Shown: piece after piece, positions 26,100 through 35,394 of the stretch
How the letters are laid out: every line of letters starts with the position of its first letter
Numbering within the stretch: position 1 is the stretch's first letter
Origin: Thalassobaculum_A sp040219215
GTDB lineage: Bacteria > Pseudomonadota > Alphaproteobacteria > Thalassobaculales > Thalassobaculaceae
Direction of reading: 5' to 3'
NCBI RefSeq assembly: GCF_040219215.1
Contig: NZ_JAVJSX010000008.1
Location: 806,001-870,000 of the forward strand
DNA length: 64,000 nt
Translations under genes and position numbers: made by a program
The notes under the pieces: generated by a model
What the model saw: only the letters and a program-made list of their open reading frames with translations
What the model was told of the DNA's origin: nothing
Databases searched by the model: none

Positions 26100-26696
26100 G
26101 TGCTCCAGAACATCGTTCTTCTGCTGTCGGTGGCGCTGCCGTTGATGGGCAGTCCCGGACCGGCCAGCATGAGCCTCGCCGCCACCGGATCGACGTTCGG
26201 GTTCCAGCGCGGCGGCCGGTATCTGATCGGCATCCTGCTCGGCAACAGCACCGTGCTGCTGATGATTGCCGGTGGGGTGACCGGGCTGCTGCTGACGATT
26301 CCGAATGCGGTGCCGGTCCTGACGGTGCTTGGGCTGGGCTACCTGCTGTACCTGGCGTTCAGGATCGCCACTGCCCCGGTGGTGCGGCGCGATCTGGACG
26401 GCGCCAAGGAGCCGTCGACCGCCGGCGGCTTCATGCTGTCGATGGTGAATCCCAAGGCCTATGCCGCGATCGGTGCGGTCTATGCCAGCGGCAGCATCGT
26501 TCCCGAGGAGCCGCTGCTGGATTCGGTGCTGAAGGTCGCGGTCCTGATCGGGGTGAACATTGCGGTAAATACGTCCTGGCTCGGTGTCGGCGCTTTGTTC
26601 TCGCGGGTTTTGCGCAGCCCGCGCACCGGGCGGGCAATGAACCTTACGTTCGCGGCTCTGCTGCTGGCCTCGGTCGCGTACAGCTTTCTGCGCTGA
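26100..26696 (+). CDS. LysE-family amino acid exporter
   Basis: 198 aa membrane protein with about six hydrophobic segments. The N-terminal LPLMGSPGPASMSLAATGSTFGFQRGGRYLIGILLGNS and GGFMLSMVNPKAYAAIGAV segments are typical of the LysE/RhtB family, which exports amino acids or homoserine lactones. It starts with GTG at 26100 and is divergent from the FAD-linked dehydrogenase gene. Confidence 0.88.
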   Translation: MLQNIVLLLSVALPLMGSPGPASMSLAATGSTFGFQRGGRYLIGILLGNSTVLLMIAGGVTGLLLTIPNAVPVLTVLGLGYLLYLAFRIATAPVVRRDLDGAKEPSTAGGFMLSMVNPKAYAAIGAVYASGSIVPEEPLLDSVLKVAVLIGVNIAVNTSWLGVGALFSRVLRSPRTGRAMNLTFAALLLASVAYSFLR

Positions 26697-26703
26697 CTGG
26701 GCG

Positions 26704-27435
26704 CTATTCGACCAGGAAGAACTCGATGGTCGAGACCACGCGCACGCTCTTTTCGATCTCGCTGTCGGGGTTGCCGGACGACATGCCGTCGCGCGGACCG
26801 ATGGTGAACACGCCCTGGTTGGCCTGGCGGATGGCGCCGACGCGGCTGGCGCTGTCGGCGGCAAACTGCTCGGCCCCGGCGCGCGCCGCCTTGGTGGCCT
26901 CGGCGATCATCTCCGGCTTGATGGCGTTCAGGCCGGTGAAGGCATAGACCGGTCCACCGGTCTCGCCGAAAACCACGCCGAGCTTGACCAACTCGCCGGA
27001 ACGGGCGCTGGCCGTCCTGACCTTCTCGATCTCGGATGTCCGCACCGTCACGGTCTGGGCGATGATGTAGCGCGCCTGATCGGCGCCTTCCGGCCGGTAC
27101 GGCTGGGCCAGCAGGTCGTTGACTTCGACCCGGCCCCGGTCGAGCGCCTCCTTGGGCAGCCCCTCGCCGACCAGGAAGACCGTCACCGCGTCCACCGAAC
27201 GGTCGACCTTGGCCTGGACCGCCCCCAGATCATTGCCGGTCGCCGTGACCCGGATCGGCCAGAACACCAGATCGGCGGTGACCGTGCGTTCCGCCACGCC
27301 CTTGACGGTGACGTAGCGGTCGGCCTCGCGGCCCTGGCGGAACCCGTCGCCGATGAACTTGCCGGCGGCGGCGATGCTGACCGCGATCACCATTGAGGCG
27401 ACGAGGGCGGTGATGTAGCGCAGTTGCTCCGGCAT
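26704..27435 (-). CDS. SIMPL-domain (DUF541) protein
   Basis: 243 aa with an N-terminal membrane anchor (ITALVASMVIAVSIAAAGKFIGDGF) and a periplasmic SIMPL domain: VTVKGVAERTVTADLVFWPIRV, VEVNDLLAQPYRPEGADQARYIIAQTVTVRT and GLNAIKPEMIAEATKAARAGAEQFAADS. The family includes BP26/OMP28 proteins, whose role is unclear (oligomeric periplasmic proteins linked to oxidative stress). Convergent with the LysE gene, 7 bp apart. Confidence 0.88.
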   Translation of the reverse strand: MPEQLRYITALVASMVIAVSIAAAGKFIGDGFRQGREADRYVTVKGVAERTVTADLVFWPIRVTATGNDLGAVQAKVDRSVDAVTVFLVGEGLPKEALDRGRVEVNDLLAQPYRPEGADQARYIIAQTVTVRTSEIEKVRTASARSGELVKLGVVFGETGGPVYAFTGLNAIKPEMIAEATKAARAGAEQFAADSASRVGAIRQANQGVFTIGPRDGMSSGNPDSEIEKSVRVVSTIEFFLVE

Positions 27436-27539
27436 CGCGGGTTTCCATTCTGGAGACGGGCCGACCGTCGAGGGCCGGCATCATATCCCGGTGATCGTGA
27501 CCACGGCGAGTCGCGATGATGGACGGCCCGTGGCGGCGC

Positions 27540-28526
27540 TTACAACGCGTGGTAGCGCCTGAACCAGTCGACGAATTGCGGGATGCCGACCTCGATCGGG
27601 GTGGAGGGCTGATAGCCGAGGTCACGGCGGCTGGCCTCGATGTCGGCGTAGGTCTCCAGCACGTCGCCGGGCTGCATCGGCTTCATGACCAGCTCCGCCG
27701 GCTTGCCGCACGCCGCCTCGATCACCTTGATGTAGTCGAGCAGGGCGACCGGCGAATTGTTGCCGAGGTTATACACCGCGACCGGCGGCGAATCGGGTGC
27801 GGCGGCCGGCGGGTGGTCGAGGGCGGCCACCACCCCGGCAACGATGTCGTCGATGTAGGTGAAGTCGCGGCGCATCTGACCGTGGTTGAACACTTCGATC
27901 GGCCGGCCGTTCAGAATCCGGTCGGTGAACAGCCAGGGCGACATGTCCGGCCGGCCCCACGGGCCGTAGACCGTGAAGAACCGCAAGCCGGTGGTCGGGA
28001 TGCCGTACAGGCTGGCGTAGCTGTAGCTCATCGCCTCGTTGGCCTTCTTGGTCGCCCCGTAGAACGACATCGGCCGGTCGACCCGGTCGTCGACCGAGAA
28101 CGGGATGTCGCGGTTGGCGCCGTAGACCGAGGATGAAGAAGCGTAGACGAAGTGCTTCAATCCTCGGGCAACCCGGCCGCGCGCCATCTCCATCATGACC
28201 AGATGGCCCATCAGGTTGGCCTGCAGGTAGTCGAAGGGCTGCTCGATGGAGTAGCGCACGCCGGCCTGGGCCCCGAGGTGGACAATCCGGTCGATTTCGG
28301 GATGGGCGGCGTCGAACGCCGTCATGGCGTCGCGATCGGCGAAGTCGATCCGCTGGAAGCCGAACCCGTTGCGGCCTTCGATCTCGGCCAGCCGCGCCCG
28401 CTTCAGCGCCGGGTCGTAGTAAGGGTTCAGGTTGTCGATGCCGATCACCTGCTCGCCACGGTCGAGCAGCGCCTTGGCGACATGCATGCCGATGAACCCG
28501 GCGGCTCCGGTCACCAGGACCGTCAT
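27540..28526 (-). CDS. NAD-dependent nucleotide-sugar epimerase (UDP-glucuronate 4-epimerase-like)
   Basis: 328 aa extended short-chain dehydrogenase. Residues 1-20 hold the NAD motif VLVTGAAGFIGMHVAKALL; the catalytic Ser and YxxxK are in YASSSSVYGANRDIPF and FYGATKKANEAM. IGIDNLNPYYDPALKRARLAEIE and RFFTVYGPWGRPDMSPWLFTDRIL are typical of UDP-glucuronate 4-epimerases that provide UDP-galacturonate for surface polysaccharide. It stands alone here, so the sugar assignment is by family only. Confidence 0.9.
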   Translation of the reverse strand: MTVLVTGAAGFIGMHVAKALLDRGEQVIGIDNLNPYYDPALKRARLAEIEGRNGFGFQRIDFADRDAMTAFDAAHPEIDRIVHLGAQAGVRYSIEQPFDYLQANLMGHLVMMEMARGRVARGLKHFVYASSSSVYGANRDIPFSVDDRVDRPMSFYGATKKANEAMSYSYASLYGIPTTGLRFFTVYGPWGRPDMSPWLFTDRILNGRPIEVFNHGQMRRDFTYIDDIVAGVVAALDHPPAAAPDSPPVAVYNLGNNSPVALLDYIKVIEAACGKPAELVMKPMQPGDVLETYADIEASRRDLGYQPSTPIEVGIPQFVDWFRRYHAL

Positions 28527-28633
28527 CGATCTGACCCCCTCACGTTGCACCCGTGACAATGGTGCCCCGTGAATAGCGGGCGCGCGCCGATCCGTCGAGA
28601 CGGCTCGTCGGACCGGCGCGCCCGCCGCCGGGG

Positions 28634-29116
28634 TCAGGTCTTGGCGAGGACCTCGGCCAACTGCTCGGCAACCTGCGACCAGCCCTCGTGGAAGCCCATC
28701 TGCTCGTGGGCCTCGCGGTCGGCGACGCTCCAATGGGACGCCCGGGCAGTGTACTTGGTCTTCCCGCCCTGGTCCTCGAAGGTCAGAGTCACGGACATGA
28801 ACGGCTTCTCGGAGGGCTTCCAGGCCTCGGTGAAGGCGTCGGTGAACACCAGGCGCCGGTTCTTCACAACCTCCAGGTAGACGCCCGGGCAGCGAATGTC
28901 CTCCCCGTCGGGACCGCGCATGACGACCAGGCTGCTGCCGCCGGGGCGGACGTCGATTTCGACGATCGGAGTGGTGTAGGGCCGTGGCGCGAACCACTGC
29001 TTCATCGATTCGGGCGTGGTCCAGGCTTCGAACACCTTGGCCGGCGGGGCGTCGAAGACGCGGGTCAGCACCAGGTCGCGATCGCAGTCCGGGGCGACAA
29101 AGGTCTTGGCGGTCAT
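28634..29116 (-). CDS. SRPBCC/AHSA1-family protein
   Basis: 160 aa START-like fold: LVLTRVFDAPPAKVFEAWTTPESMKQWFAPRPYTTPIVEIDVRPGGSS and TFEDQGGKTKYTARASHW with EGWSQVAEQLAEVL at the end. Such proteins bind a hydrophobic ligand. AHSA1 genes are often paired with ArsR regulators; an ArsR gene lies about 300 bp away, divergently, and may control it. Confidence 0.87.
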   Translation of the reverse strand: MTAKTFVAPDCDRDLVLTRVFDAPPAKVFEAWTTPESMKQWFAPRPYTTPIVEIDVRPGGSSLVVMRGPDGEDIRCPGVYLEVVKNRRLVFTDAFTEAWKPSEKPFMSVTLTFEDQGGKTKYTARASHWSVADREAHEQMGFHEGWSQVAEQLAEVLAKT

Positions 29117-29374
29117 TAATTGTGCTCCATGAATGGCCATGGGCGAGAGGGTTCTCGCCTTCCTCATATCCAATGACGAACGACCGGCGTCGTATCCGAC
29201 ATTGATGGTCGATCTTTTTTTGGTCGGCTGGGACGGCGAGACCGACGCAGTCCTGCCGCCTGCCACGCCGGTGCGCGTTCGCAGGCGAAGGGATCCCAAA
29301 TCAGCCGACCGCCGCGTCGATCCACGCAGATTCCGGACCATTGAGATCAACCCGACGACCGGTCGCAGAGTATG
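29117..29374. other. Intergenic stretch between SRPBCC and ArsR genes
   Basis: About 260 bp without a supported gene. Short open frames here have no ribosome site or family signature. The right part grades into the AT-rich control region of the ArsR gene. Confidence 0.5.
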
Positions 29375-29408
29375 TATATTGCTAATTAGCTATTTAGCTA
29401 TATAACGA
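29375..29408 (+). promoter_or_regulatory. AT-rich repeat region before the ArsR gene
   Basis: Contains the perfect 10-bp palindrome GCTAATTAGC (29381-29390) and overlapping repeats TAGCTATT/TAGCTATA. The block is strongly AT-rich against the surroundings and ends 7 bases before the ATG, so it is the likely promoter and autoregulatory operator of the ArsR gene. Confidence 0.5.
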
Positions 29409-29414
29409 TTTATC

Positions 29415-29720
29415 ATGACAGACCGGATTGAACAGACCAAGGCCCTTGCCAGCGTCCCGCGGATGAAGGTGCTTGAGTGGCTGAAGGAGCCACGGCGCCA
29501 TTTCATCCACCAGGAGAGCGGAGATCCCGAAACGATCGGCGTATGTGTGACGTTGATCGCGGCGAAGCTCGACATGAGCCAGCCGACGGTCAGCCGGCAT
29601 CTGGAGATCCTTCGGCGTGCCGGTTTCGTGACTGTCCGCCGGATTGGGCAATGGTCCTACTACACCCGAAGCGCCATGGGCATTTCCGAGTATGGAGATT
29701 GGATCAATGACAATCTTTGA
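29415..29720 (+). CDS. ArsR-family transcriptional regulator
   Basis: 101 aa winged helix regulator: SVPRMKVLEWLKEPRRHFI, then the recognition helix LDMSQPTVSRHLEILRRAGFVTVRRIGQWSYYTRS. The insert HQESGDPETIGVCVTLIAAK is typical of ArsR proteins linked to small-molecule metabolism and not metal sensing; no metal-binding CxC pair is seen. Its end overlaps the next gene by 14 bases, so it probably regulates that hydrolase. Confidence 0.88.
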   Translation: MTDRIEQTKALASVPRMKVLEWLKEPRRHFIHQESGDPETIGVCVTLIAAKLDMSQPTVSRHLEILRRAGFVTVRRIGQWSYYTRSAMGISEYGDWINDNL

Positions 29721-30612
29721 AGAACTGGATCGCGAGTTGCTGCCCGGGTTCGAGCGGCTGATGCTGCCCGGCCTGAGTGGCGACATGCTGACTTTGGTCG
29801 GTGGTTCTGGTCCGCCGCTTCTGTTGCTGCACGGGGATCCGCAGACCCATCTGTGCTGGCACTCGATCGCGCCCAAGCTGGCCGAACAGTACACGGTGGT
29901 CCTTGCAGACCTCCGGGGCCGAGGCGAAAGCCACAAACCGGAACGCACTTCGGACCACCGACATTACTCCAAGCGCCTGATGGCGACCGAACAGGTTCGC
30001 ATCATGGAACGCCTCGGCTTCGATGTGTTTCGGGTCGTCGGCCATGATCGAGGCGCCAGGGTCGCGCGGCGGATGGCCCTGGATTATCCTGACAAGGTGG
30101 AACGTCTCGCGGTGATGGACATCGTCCCCGTTCTGGACTTCTACGAACGGGCGACGAGCGCCGTTGCGCAGGACTATTTCTACTTCTTCTTCCTGACCCA
30201 GCCTTTTCCGGTACCGGACCGGCTGATCGCAGGCGACCCCCGAGCCTTCATGGGTGACATCCTGACGAGCCTTACAAAGCCGGGCTTCAACTACCATCCA
30301 GGCGCTCTGGAGGCCTATCTCGCCGCGTCGACGACCGAAGAATCGATCAACTCGATCTGCGAATGCTTCCGGGCTGGTATTTCAAGCGACGTGGAAGACG
30401 ACAAGGCAAGCCGGTCGGCTGGCCGGCGGATCACCTGCCCGACGCTGGTCTTCTGGGGTGAACTGGGCGTGGTCGGCCGCTACTTCGACATGCAGCGAAT
30501 CTGGTCGGATTGGGCAGCGCCGGTGTCCTTTGCGCCAATGCCGTGCGGCCATTTCATTCCCGAAGAGGAGCCTGAACTTACGGCCACTCATCTGATTCGA
30601 TTTCTGCAGTAG
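29707..30612 (+). CDS. Alpha/beta hydrolase resembling haloacetate dehalogenase
   Basis: 301 aa. The nucleophile elbow VVGHDRGARVARRMALDYP has Asp114 as nucleophile with Arg115 and Arg118 in the places of the carboxylate-binding arginines of fluoroacetate dehalogenase. LLLHGDPQTHLCWH (oxyanion region) and the catalytic His in CGHFIPEEEPE also fit. However the cap segment reads YFYFFFLTQPFP where known haloacetate dehalogenases, as I remember them, have His-Trp for halide binding. The halide pocket therefore looks altered, and epoxide or another ester-type substrate is possible. Start at 29707 overlaps the ArsR gene. Confidence 0.78.
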   Translation: MTIFEELDRELLPGFERLMLPGLSGDMLTLVGGSGPPLLLLHGDPQTHLCWHSIAPKLAEQYTVVLADLRGRGESHKPERTSDHRHYSKRLMATEQVRIMERLGFDVFRVVGHDRGARVARRMALDYPDKVERLAVMDIVPVLDFYERATSAVAQDYFYFFFLTQPFPVPDRLIAGDPRAFMGDILTSLTKPGFNYHPGALEAYLAASTTEESINSICECFRAGISSDVEDDKASRSAGRRITCPTLVFWGELGVVGRYFDMQRIWSDWAAPVSFAPMPCGHFIPEEEPELTATHLIRFLQ

Positions 30613-30937
30613 CGGATCGCAGCGCGGCTGGTGATGCGGTGCCGTTGCTCGTCTGACACCCGAGCAACACGCTCATGCGGGATCGGGGCATGGAATTCTC
30701 GATCACTTGTATCGGCATCGACACCGACACCGGTGCGCACCTCGCAGCACGCCATTTCGGAGCCGGCACCGCGAAAGCATTTGCCCCGGCAATGCTGAGG
30801 ACGCAGGCTGCCACGGTGAATTCCGTATCCTGGCTGCACGGCGGTTGCCGGTTAGGTCAGGAAAGCTTACCTTATTTGCCGTGTCCTCGACCCCACATCA
30901 GCCGTGGCGAGAAGCGGGGACCGGGAGGCGTAGAACG
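30613..30937. other. Intergenic region upstream of the fused oxidoreductase gene
   Basis: About 325 bp with no gene I can support. The last 100 bases include an AT-richer patch around 30860-30880 that may hold the promoter of the next gene, and GGGAGG near 30922 is its ribosome site. Nothing else recognised. Confidence 0.5.
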
Positions 30938-33900
30938 ATGGCATTGGCCGAGGTATCGCTCGACGACAAGTACGTCCTGGACCGGGGGCGGGTGTTCCTG
31001 ACCGGCGTGCAGGCGCTGGTCCGCCTGCCGCTGATCCAGCGCCGCCGCGACCTGGCGGCCGGCAAGAACACCGGCTGCTTCATCTCCGGCTATCGCGGCT
31101 CGCCGCTTGGCGGGTACGACCAGCAACTGTGGCGCGCCGGCAAACTGCTGAAGCAGCACCACGTGCATTTCCAGGCCGGGGTGAACGAGGAACTGGCGGC
31201 CACCGCGGTGTGGGGCAGCCAGCAGCCCAACCTGTTCCCCGGCGCCACCCACGACGGGGTGTTCGGCATCTGGTACGGCAAGGGACCGGGCGTCGACCGC
31301 TCCGGCGACGTGTTCAAGCACGGTAATTTCGCGGGCACTTCGCCCTGGGGCGGTGTCCTGGCGATCGCCGGCGACGACCACGTCGCCAAGTCGTCGACCG
31401 TTCCGCATCAGAGCGAGTTCGCCTTCCTCGACGCCTCGATCCCGGTGCTGAACCCGGCCGGGGTGCAGGACACCCTGGATTTCGGCCTGCTCGGTTTCGC
31501 CATGGGCCGGTTCGCCGGCTGCTGGGTCGGCTTCAAGACAACGGCGGAGATCATGGACAGCTCGGCCTCGGTCGAGGCCGATGCCGACGCCCTGAAGATC
31601 GTCACCCCGGACTTCGACATGCCGCCCGGTGGGCTGCACATCCGTTGGCCGGACCCCTGGCTGGAGCAGGAAGAGCGGCTGCAGAACTGGAAGCTGCCGG
31701 CGGTCGCCGCGTTCGCGCGGGCCAACGGCATCGACCGGGTGGTGATCGACACCCCGAAGCCGCGGCTGGTGATCGCCACCACCGGCAAATCCTATCTCGA
31801 CGTCCGTCAGGCGCTCGACGACCTGGGCATCGATGCCGAGCTGGCGGCCGAGATCGGGTTGCGGGTGTTCAAGGTCGGCATGCCCTGGCCGCTGGAGCCG
31901 CAGGGCGCGCGCGCCGCCTGCGCCGGAGCCGAACGGGTGCTGGTGATCGAGGAGAAGCGCTCGCTGATCGAGTGGCAGCTCAAGGAACAGCTGTACGACC
32001 TGCCGAACGGCCAGCGCCCGCGCGTCGAGGGCAAGCAGGACGACGCCGGCCGCACCCTGTTCCGGGCCAACGGTGAGCTGAACGCCACCGAGGTCGCCCT
32101 GGCGATCGCCGAGCGGATCCTGGCGTATGCCGACGTCGAGCGGATCAAGGCGCGCCGCGCGCTGATCGCCCAGCGGGTCGAGGGCGGCAAGGCGAAGCCG
32201 AGCGAGTTCCAGCGGACCCCGTATTTCTGCTCGGGCTGCCCGCACAACACCTCGACCCGGGTGCCGGAGGGCTCGCGCGCCGTCGCCGGGATCGGCTGCC
32301 ACTTCATGGCGGCGTGGATGCCGGAGCGCACCACCGAGACCTTCACCCAGATGGGCGGCGAGGGGGTGTCCTGGGTCGGCCAAGCGCCGTTCACCGAGAC
32401 CGGCCACATCTTCGCCAATCTGGGCGACGGCACCTACAACCACTCCGGCATCCTGGCGATCCGCATGGCGGTCGCCTCCAAGGTCACCATGACCTACAAG
32501 ATCCTGTTCAACGACGCGGTCGCCATGACCGGCGGCCAGCCGTCGGACAACGGCCTGACCCCGTGGATCATCGCCCAGCAGGTGGCGGCCGAGGGTGCGG
32601 CACGGGTCGACGTGGTTACCGACGATCCGGACAAGTATCCGTCGGGCGACATCTGGCCGAAGGGCACCAGCATCCACCACCGAGACGACCTGGACGAGGT
32701 GCAGCGCACGCTGCGCGAGACCCCCGGCGTCACCGTCCTGATCTACGACCAGACCTGCGCCGCCGAGAAGCGCCGCCGTCGCAAGCGCGGCACCATGGAG
32801 GACCCGAACCGACGGGTGTTCATCAACGAGGCGGTCTGCGAGGGCTGCGGCGACTGTGGTGTGAAGTCGAACTGCGTGTCGGTGCTGCCGGTCGAGACCG
32901 AGTTCGGCCGCAAGCGCCAGATCGACCAGTCGAGCTGCAACAAGGACTTCTCCTGCGTGAAGGGCTTCTGCCCGAGCTTCGTCGACGTGATCGGCGGCAA
33001 GGTCCGCAAGGGCGCATCCGCCGCTGCCGCGAAGCCGGCGGCCGGGGTTCCCGACGTGTTCGAGGCACTGCCCGAGCCGACGCTGCCGGGGCTGGACGAG
33101 CCCTACGGCATCCTGGTGACCGGGATCGGCGGCACCGGCGTGGTGACGATCGGCGCCCTGCTCGGCATGGCCGCCCATCTCGAGGGCAAGGGCACCAGCG
33201 TGCTCGACATGACCGGCCTCGCCCAGAAGGGCGGCTCGGTGATGAGCCATGTGAAGATCGCGGCCACGCCGGCTGCCGTGCACGCGCCGCGGATCGCGGC
33301 CGGTGCGGCCGACCTGCTGCTGGCCTGCGACATCGCCACCGCGGCGTCGAAGGACGGGCTGGAGGCGATCAGCCGGGACAAGACCCGCGCGGTGGTCAAT
33401 ACCCACCAGACCATGACCGGCCGGTTCACCCAGAATCCGGACATGCAGTTCCCGGCCGCCTCGATGATGGACATCCTGCGCAAGGCTGCCGGCGACAACT
33501 CCACCGAGTTCGTCGATGCCTATGGGACTGCCACCCGGCTGTTGGGCGACTCGATCGCCTCCAACCTGTTCATGCTGGGCTACGCCTGGCAGCGCGGGTT
33601 GGTGCCGCTGTCGCGCGAGGCGATCGAGCGGGCGATCGAGTTGAACGCGGTGGCCGTGGCCTTCAACACGCAGGCGTTCCTGTGGGGACGTCGCGCGGCC
33701 CACGATCCGGCCGCGGTGCAGCGGCTGACCGAACCGAAGCCGACGCCCGCTTCGCTGCGTCCGGAGATCGCGACCACCCTGGACGAGATCGTCAAGGTGC
33801 GGGTCGCGGAGCTCACCGCCTACCAGGACGCCGCCTACGCGGAGCGCTACAAGGCGCTGGTCGACAAGGTTGCCGCAGCCGAACGCAAGACCGTGCCGGG

Positions 33901-34435
33901 CAAGGACGACCTGGCCCAGGCAGTGGCGCGCTATGCCTTCAAGCTGATGGCGATCAAGGACGAGTATGAGGTCGCACGGCTGTACGCCGACGGAAGCTTC
34001 GAGCGCAAGCTGCGCCAGCAGTTCGAGGGCGACTTCAAGCTGCGTTTCCACCTGGCGCCGCCGAGCTTCGCGCCGCGCGACCCGCAGACCGGGCACCTGA
34101 AGAAGTTGACCTTCGGGGCCTGGATCATGCCGGCGTTCCGGGTGCTGGCATCGCTCAAGGGTTTGCGTGGAGGGCGCTTCGATCCGTTCGGCCGCAGCGA
34201 GGAGCGCGTGATGGAGCGCCGCCTGCGCGACGAGTACTTCCAGACGGTGGAAGAGATCGTCTCACGCCTGACGCCGCAGACCCATGCGATCGGTGTGGAG
34301 CTGGCGCGGCTGCCGGAGCAGATCCGCGGCTTCGGTCACGTGAAGGAAGCCCACGTGGCTCGCGCCGAATCGAGCAGGGCGGCTCTGCTGGGCCAGCTGC
34401 GCAACCCGCAGGCGGCAAAGACCGCGGCGGAGTAG
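30938..34435 (+). CDS. Indolepyruvate:ferredoxin oxidoreductase family protein, single-chain IorA-IorB fusion
   Basis: 1165 aa enzyme that oxidatively decarboxylates a 2-oxoacid (aryl- or branched-chain pyruvate) with CoA and ferredoxin. Order: IorA pyrimidine domain (about 10-240), TPP domain with GIGCHFMAAWM and GDGTYNHSG (about 430-600), a Cys-rich iron-sulphur region (CEGCGDCG to CVKGFCPS, about 633-680), the gamma/IorB domain starting GIGGTGVVTIGALLGMAAHLEGKG (about 724) with GLAQKGGSVMSHVKI, and the C-terminal DUF6537 region. ATG at 30938 is chosen because GGGAGG precedes it. Single-gene transcription unit. Confidence 0.94.
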   Translation: MALAEVSLDDKYVLDRGRVFLTGVQALVRLPLIQRRRDLAAGKNTGCFISGYRGSPLGGYDQQLWRAGKLLKQHHVHFQAGVNEELAATAVWGSQQPNLFPGATHDGVFGIWYGKGPGVDRSGDVFKHGNFAGTSPWGGVLAIAGDDHVAKSSTVPHQSEFAFLDASIPVLNPAGVQDTLDFGLLGFAMGRFAGCWVGFKTTAEIMDSSASVEADADALKIVTPDFDMPPGGLHIRWPDPWLEQEERLQNWKLPAVAAFARANGIDRVVIDTPKPRLVIATTGKSYLDVRQALDDLGIDAELAAEIGLRVFKVGMPWPLEPQGARAACAGAERVLVIEEKRSLIEWQLKEQLYDLPNGQRPRVEGKQDDAGRTLFRANGELNATEVALAIAERILAYADVERIKARRALIAQRVEGGKAKPSEFQRTPYFCSGCPHNTSTRVPEGSRAVAGIGCHFMAAWMPERTTETFTQMGGEGVSWVGQAPFTETGHIFANLGDGTYNHSGILAIRMAVASKVTMTYKILFNDAVAMTGGQPSDNGLTPWIIAQQVAAEGAARVDVVTDDPDKYPSGDIWPKGTSIHHRDDLDEVQRTLRETPGVTVLIYDQTCAAEKRRRRKRGTMEDPNRRVFINEAVCEGCGDCGVKSNCVSVLPVETEFGRKRQIDQSSCNKDFSCVKGFCPSFVDVIGGKVRKGASAAAAKPAAGVPDVFEALPEPTLPGLDEPYGILVTGIGGTGVVTIGALLGMAAHLEGKGTSVLDMTGLAQKGGSVMSHVKIAATPAAVHAPRIAAGAADLLLACDIATAASKDGLEAISRDKTRAVVNTHQTMTGRFTQNPDMQFPAASMMDILRKAAGDNSTEFVDAYGTATRLLGDSIASNLFMLGYAWQRGLVPLSREAIERAIELNAVAVAFNTQAFLWGRRAAHDPAAVQRLTEPKPTPASLRPEIATTLDEIVKVRVAELTAYQDAAYAERYKALVDKVAAAERKTVPGKDDLAQAVARYAFKLMAIKDEYEVARLYADGSFERKLRQQFEGDFKLRFHLAPPSFAPRDPQTGHLKKLTFGAWIMPAFRVLASLKGLRGGRFDPFGRSEERVMERRLRDEYFQTVEEIVSRLTPQTHAIGVELARLPEQIRGFGHVKEAHVARAESSRAALLGQLRNPQAAKTAAE

Positions 34436-34471
34436 CGACTTCGTTGCGTGTTCGGTGCCCTGCCTCGCAGG

Positions 34472-34717
34472 TCACTCCATGCCGAGCGCGCGCTTGTACA
34501 GGTCGAGGACGGTTTCCTGCTCGTCGCGGTCGTCCTTGTCGAGTTTCCGCAGCTTCAGGACCTGCCGCATGATCTTGACGTCGAAGCCGTTGCCCTTGGC
34601 CTCGGCGAACACGTCGCGGATGTCGGCCGCCAGGGCCGCCTTCTCTTCTTCCAGACGCTCGATCCGCTCAATGTAGGAGCGGAGCTGATCGCCCGCGATG
34701 CCGCCCACGTCCACCAT
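34472..34717 (-). CDS. gapR: DUF2312 (GapR-type) DNA-associated protein
   Basis: 81 aa helical protein matching the DUF2312/UPF0335 family: QLRSYIERIERLEEEKAALAADIRDVFAEAKGNGFDVKIMRQVLKLRKLDKDDRDEQETVLDLYKRALGM. In Caulobacter the family member GapR binds overtwisted AT-rich DNA and assists replication. The gene symbol is by family; some genomes have several copies. Confidence 0.88.
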   Translation of the reverse strand: MVDVGGIAGDQLRSYIERIERLEEEKAALAADIRDVFAEAKGNGFDVKIMRQVLKLRKLDKDDRDEQETVLDLYKRALGME

Positions 34718-34795
34718 GTCATCCTCGATTCGGCCACTTGAACAGGGGCCGGAACCTAGCGGCCTGCACTCGGGCGTTCAAGCGGCAAACGGCGC

Positions 34796-34825
34796 TTGAC
34801 AGAACGAGAACAAAAAAAGAACAAT
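34796..34825 (+). promoter_or_regulatory. Possible sigma-70 type promoter
   Basis: TTGACA at 34796-34801 and AACAAT at 34820-34825 with an 18-base spacer that is unusually A-rich. The predicted start of transcription falls near 34832, so the mRNA of the next gene would have almost no leader. The -10 match is weak. Confidence 0.35.
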
Positions 34826-34831
34826 CAGGTC

Positions 34832-35230
34832 ATGTTGGCAACCATGATCTCCGATCCCACCGACCCGGTCCGCGCCTTGTGGGAGCGGATGAACGCCCGC
34901 GACTGGGACGGCATCCAGCGCCTGCTGGACGGCGGGTTCCAGGCGGTGTGGCCGCAGACCGGGGAGCGGATCCCGACCCCGGTGGCCTATGTCGGGCTGA
35001 ACCGGACCTATCCGGGGGTGTGGCGCTGCACGGTGCTGGCGGTCGACGCCACCGCCGAGGGGGCGGTCGCGCGGGTCCGGATCAGCGACGGGACAGTGTC
35101 GCTGTTCGCCATCGGCTTCTACCGGGTGATGGGCGGGCGGATCCTGGCGGCGGAGGAGTACTTCGGCGATGCCGGCCTGCCGCCGTACGACCGTTCGGAG
35201 TGGACGGAGAAGCTGCCAGCCCCGCGGTGA
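34832..35230 (+). CDS. SnoaL/NTF2-like domain protein
   Basis: 132 aa with the cone-shaped NTF2-like fold: PVRALWERMNARDWDGIQRLLDGGFQAVWPQTGERI at the start and FYRVMGGRILAAEEYFGDAGLPPYDR at the end. This group usually holds small polyketide-like or steroid-like ligands, or is non-catalytic. The start may be at 34832 or at the internal ATG 34844. Confidence 0.8.
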   Translation: MLATMISDPTDPVRALWERMNARDWDGIQRLLDGGFQAVWPQTGERIPTPVAYVGLNRTYPGVWRCTVLAVDATAEGAVARVRISDGTVSLFAIGFYRVMGGRILAAEEYFGDAGLPPYDRSEWTEKLPAPR

Positions 35231-35394
35231 GAGTTCCATCCGGGTTCCCTGAGCGCCGGATTGGCGTGGCCGTGCACGGACAATACATCGATTAATTCGA
35301 ATTCTTGAATGTTTTTGTCTGCCGCCGCATAATCGGTCCGCTGATGAAGCGCTCCGACCAGAGAGCGCTCGATGCGGGAGGAAAGGACAGAGAC

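Noticed and set aside
30872..34096. Very long open frame on the minus strand opposite the fused oxidoreductase
   Set aside because: High-GC shadow: composition is Arg/Ala/Gly/His-rich without any fold signature, while the plus strand has unmistakable TPP, Fe-S and gamma-domain motifs.
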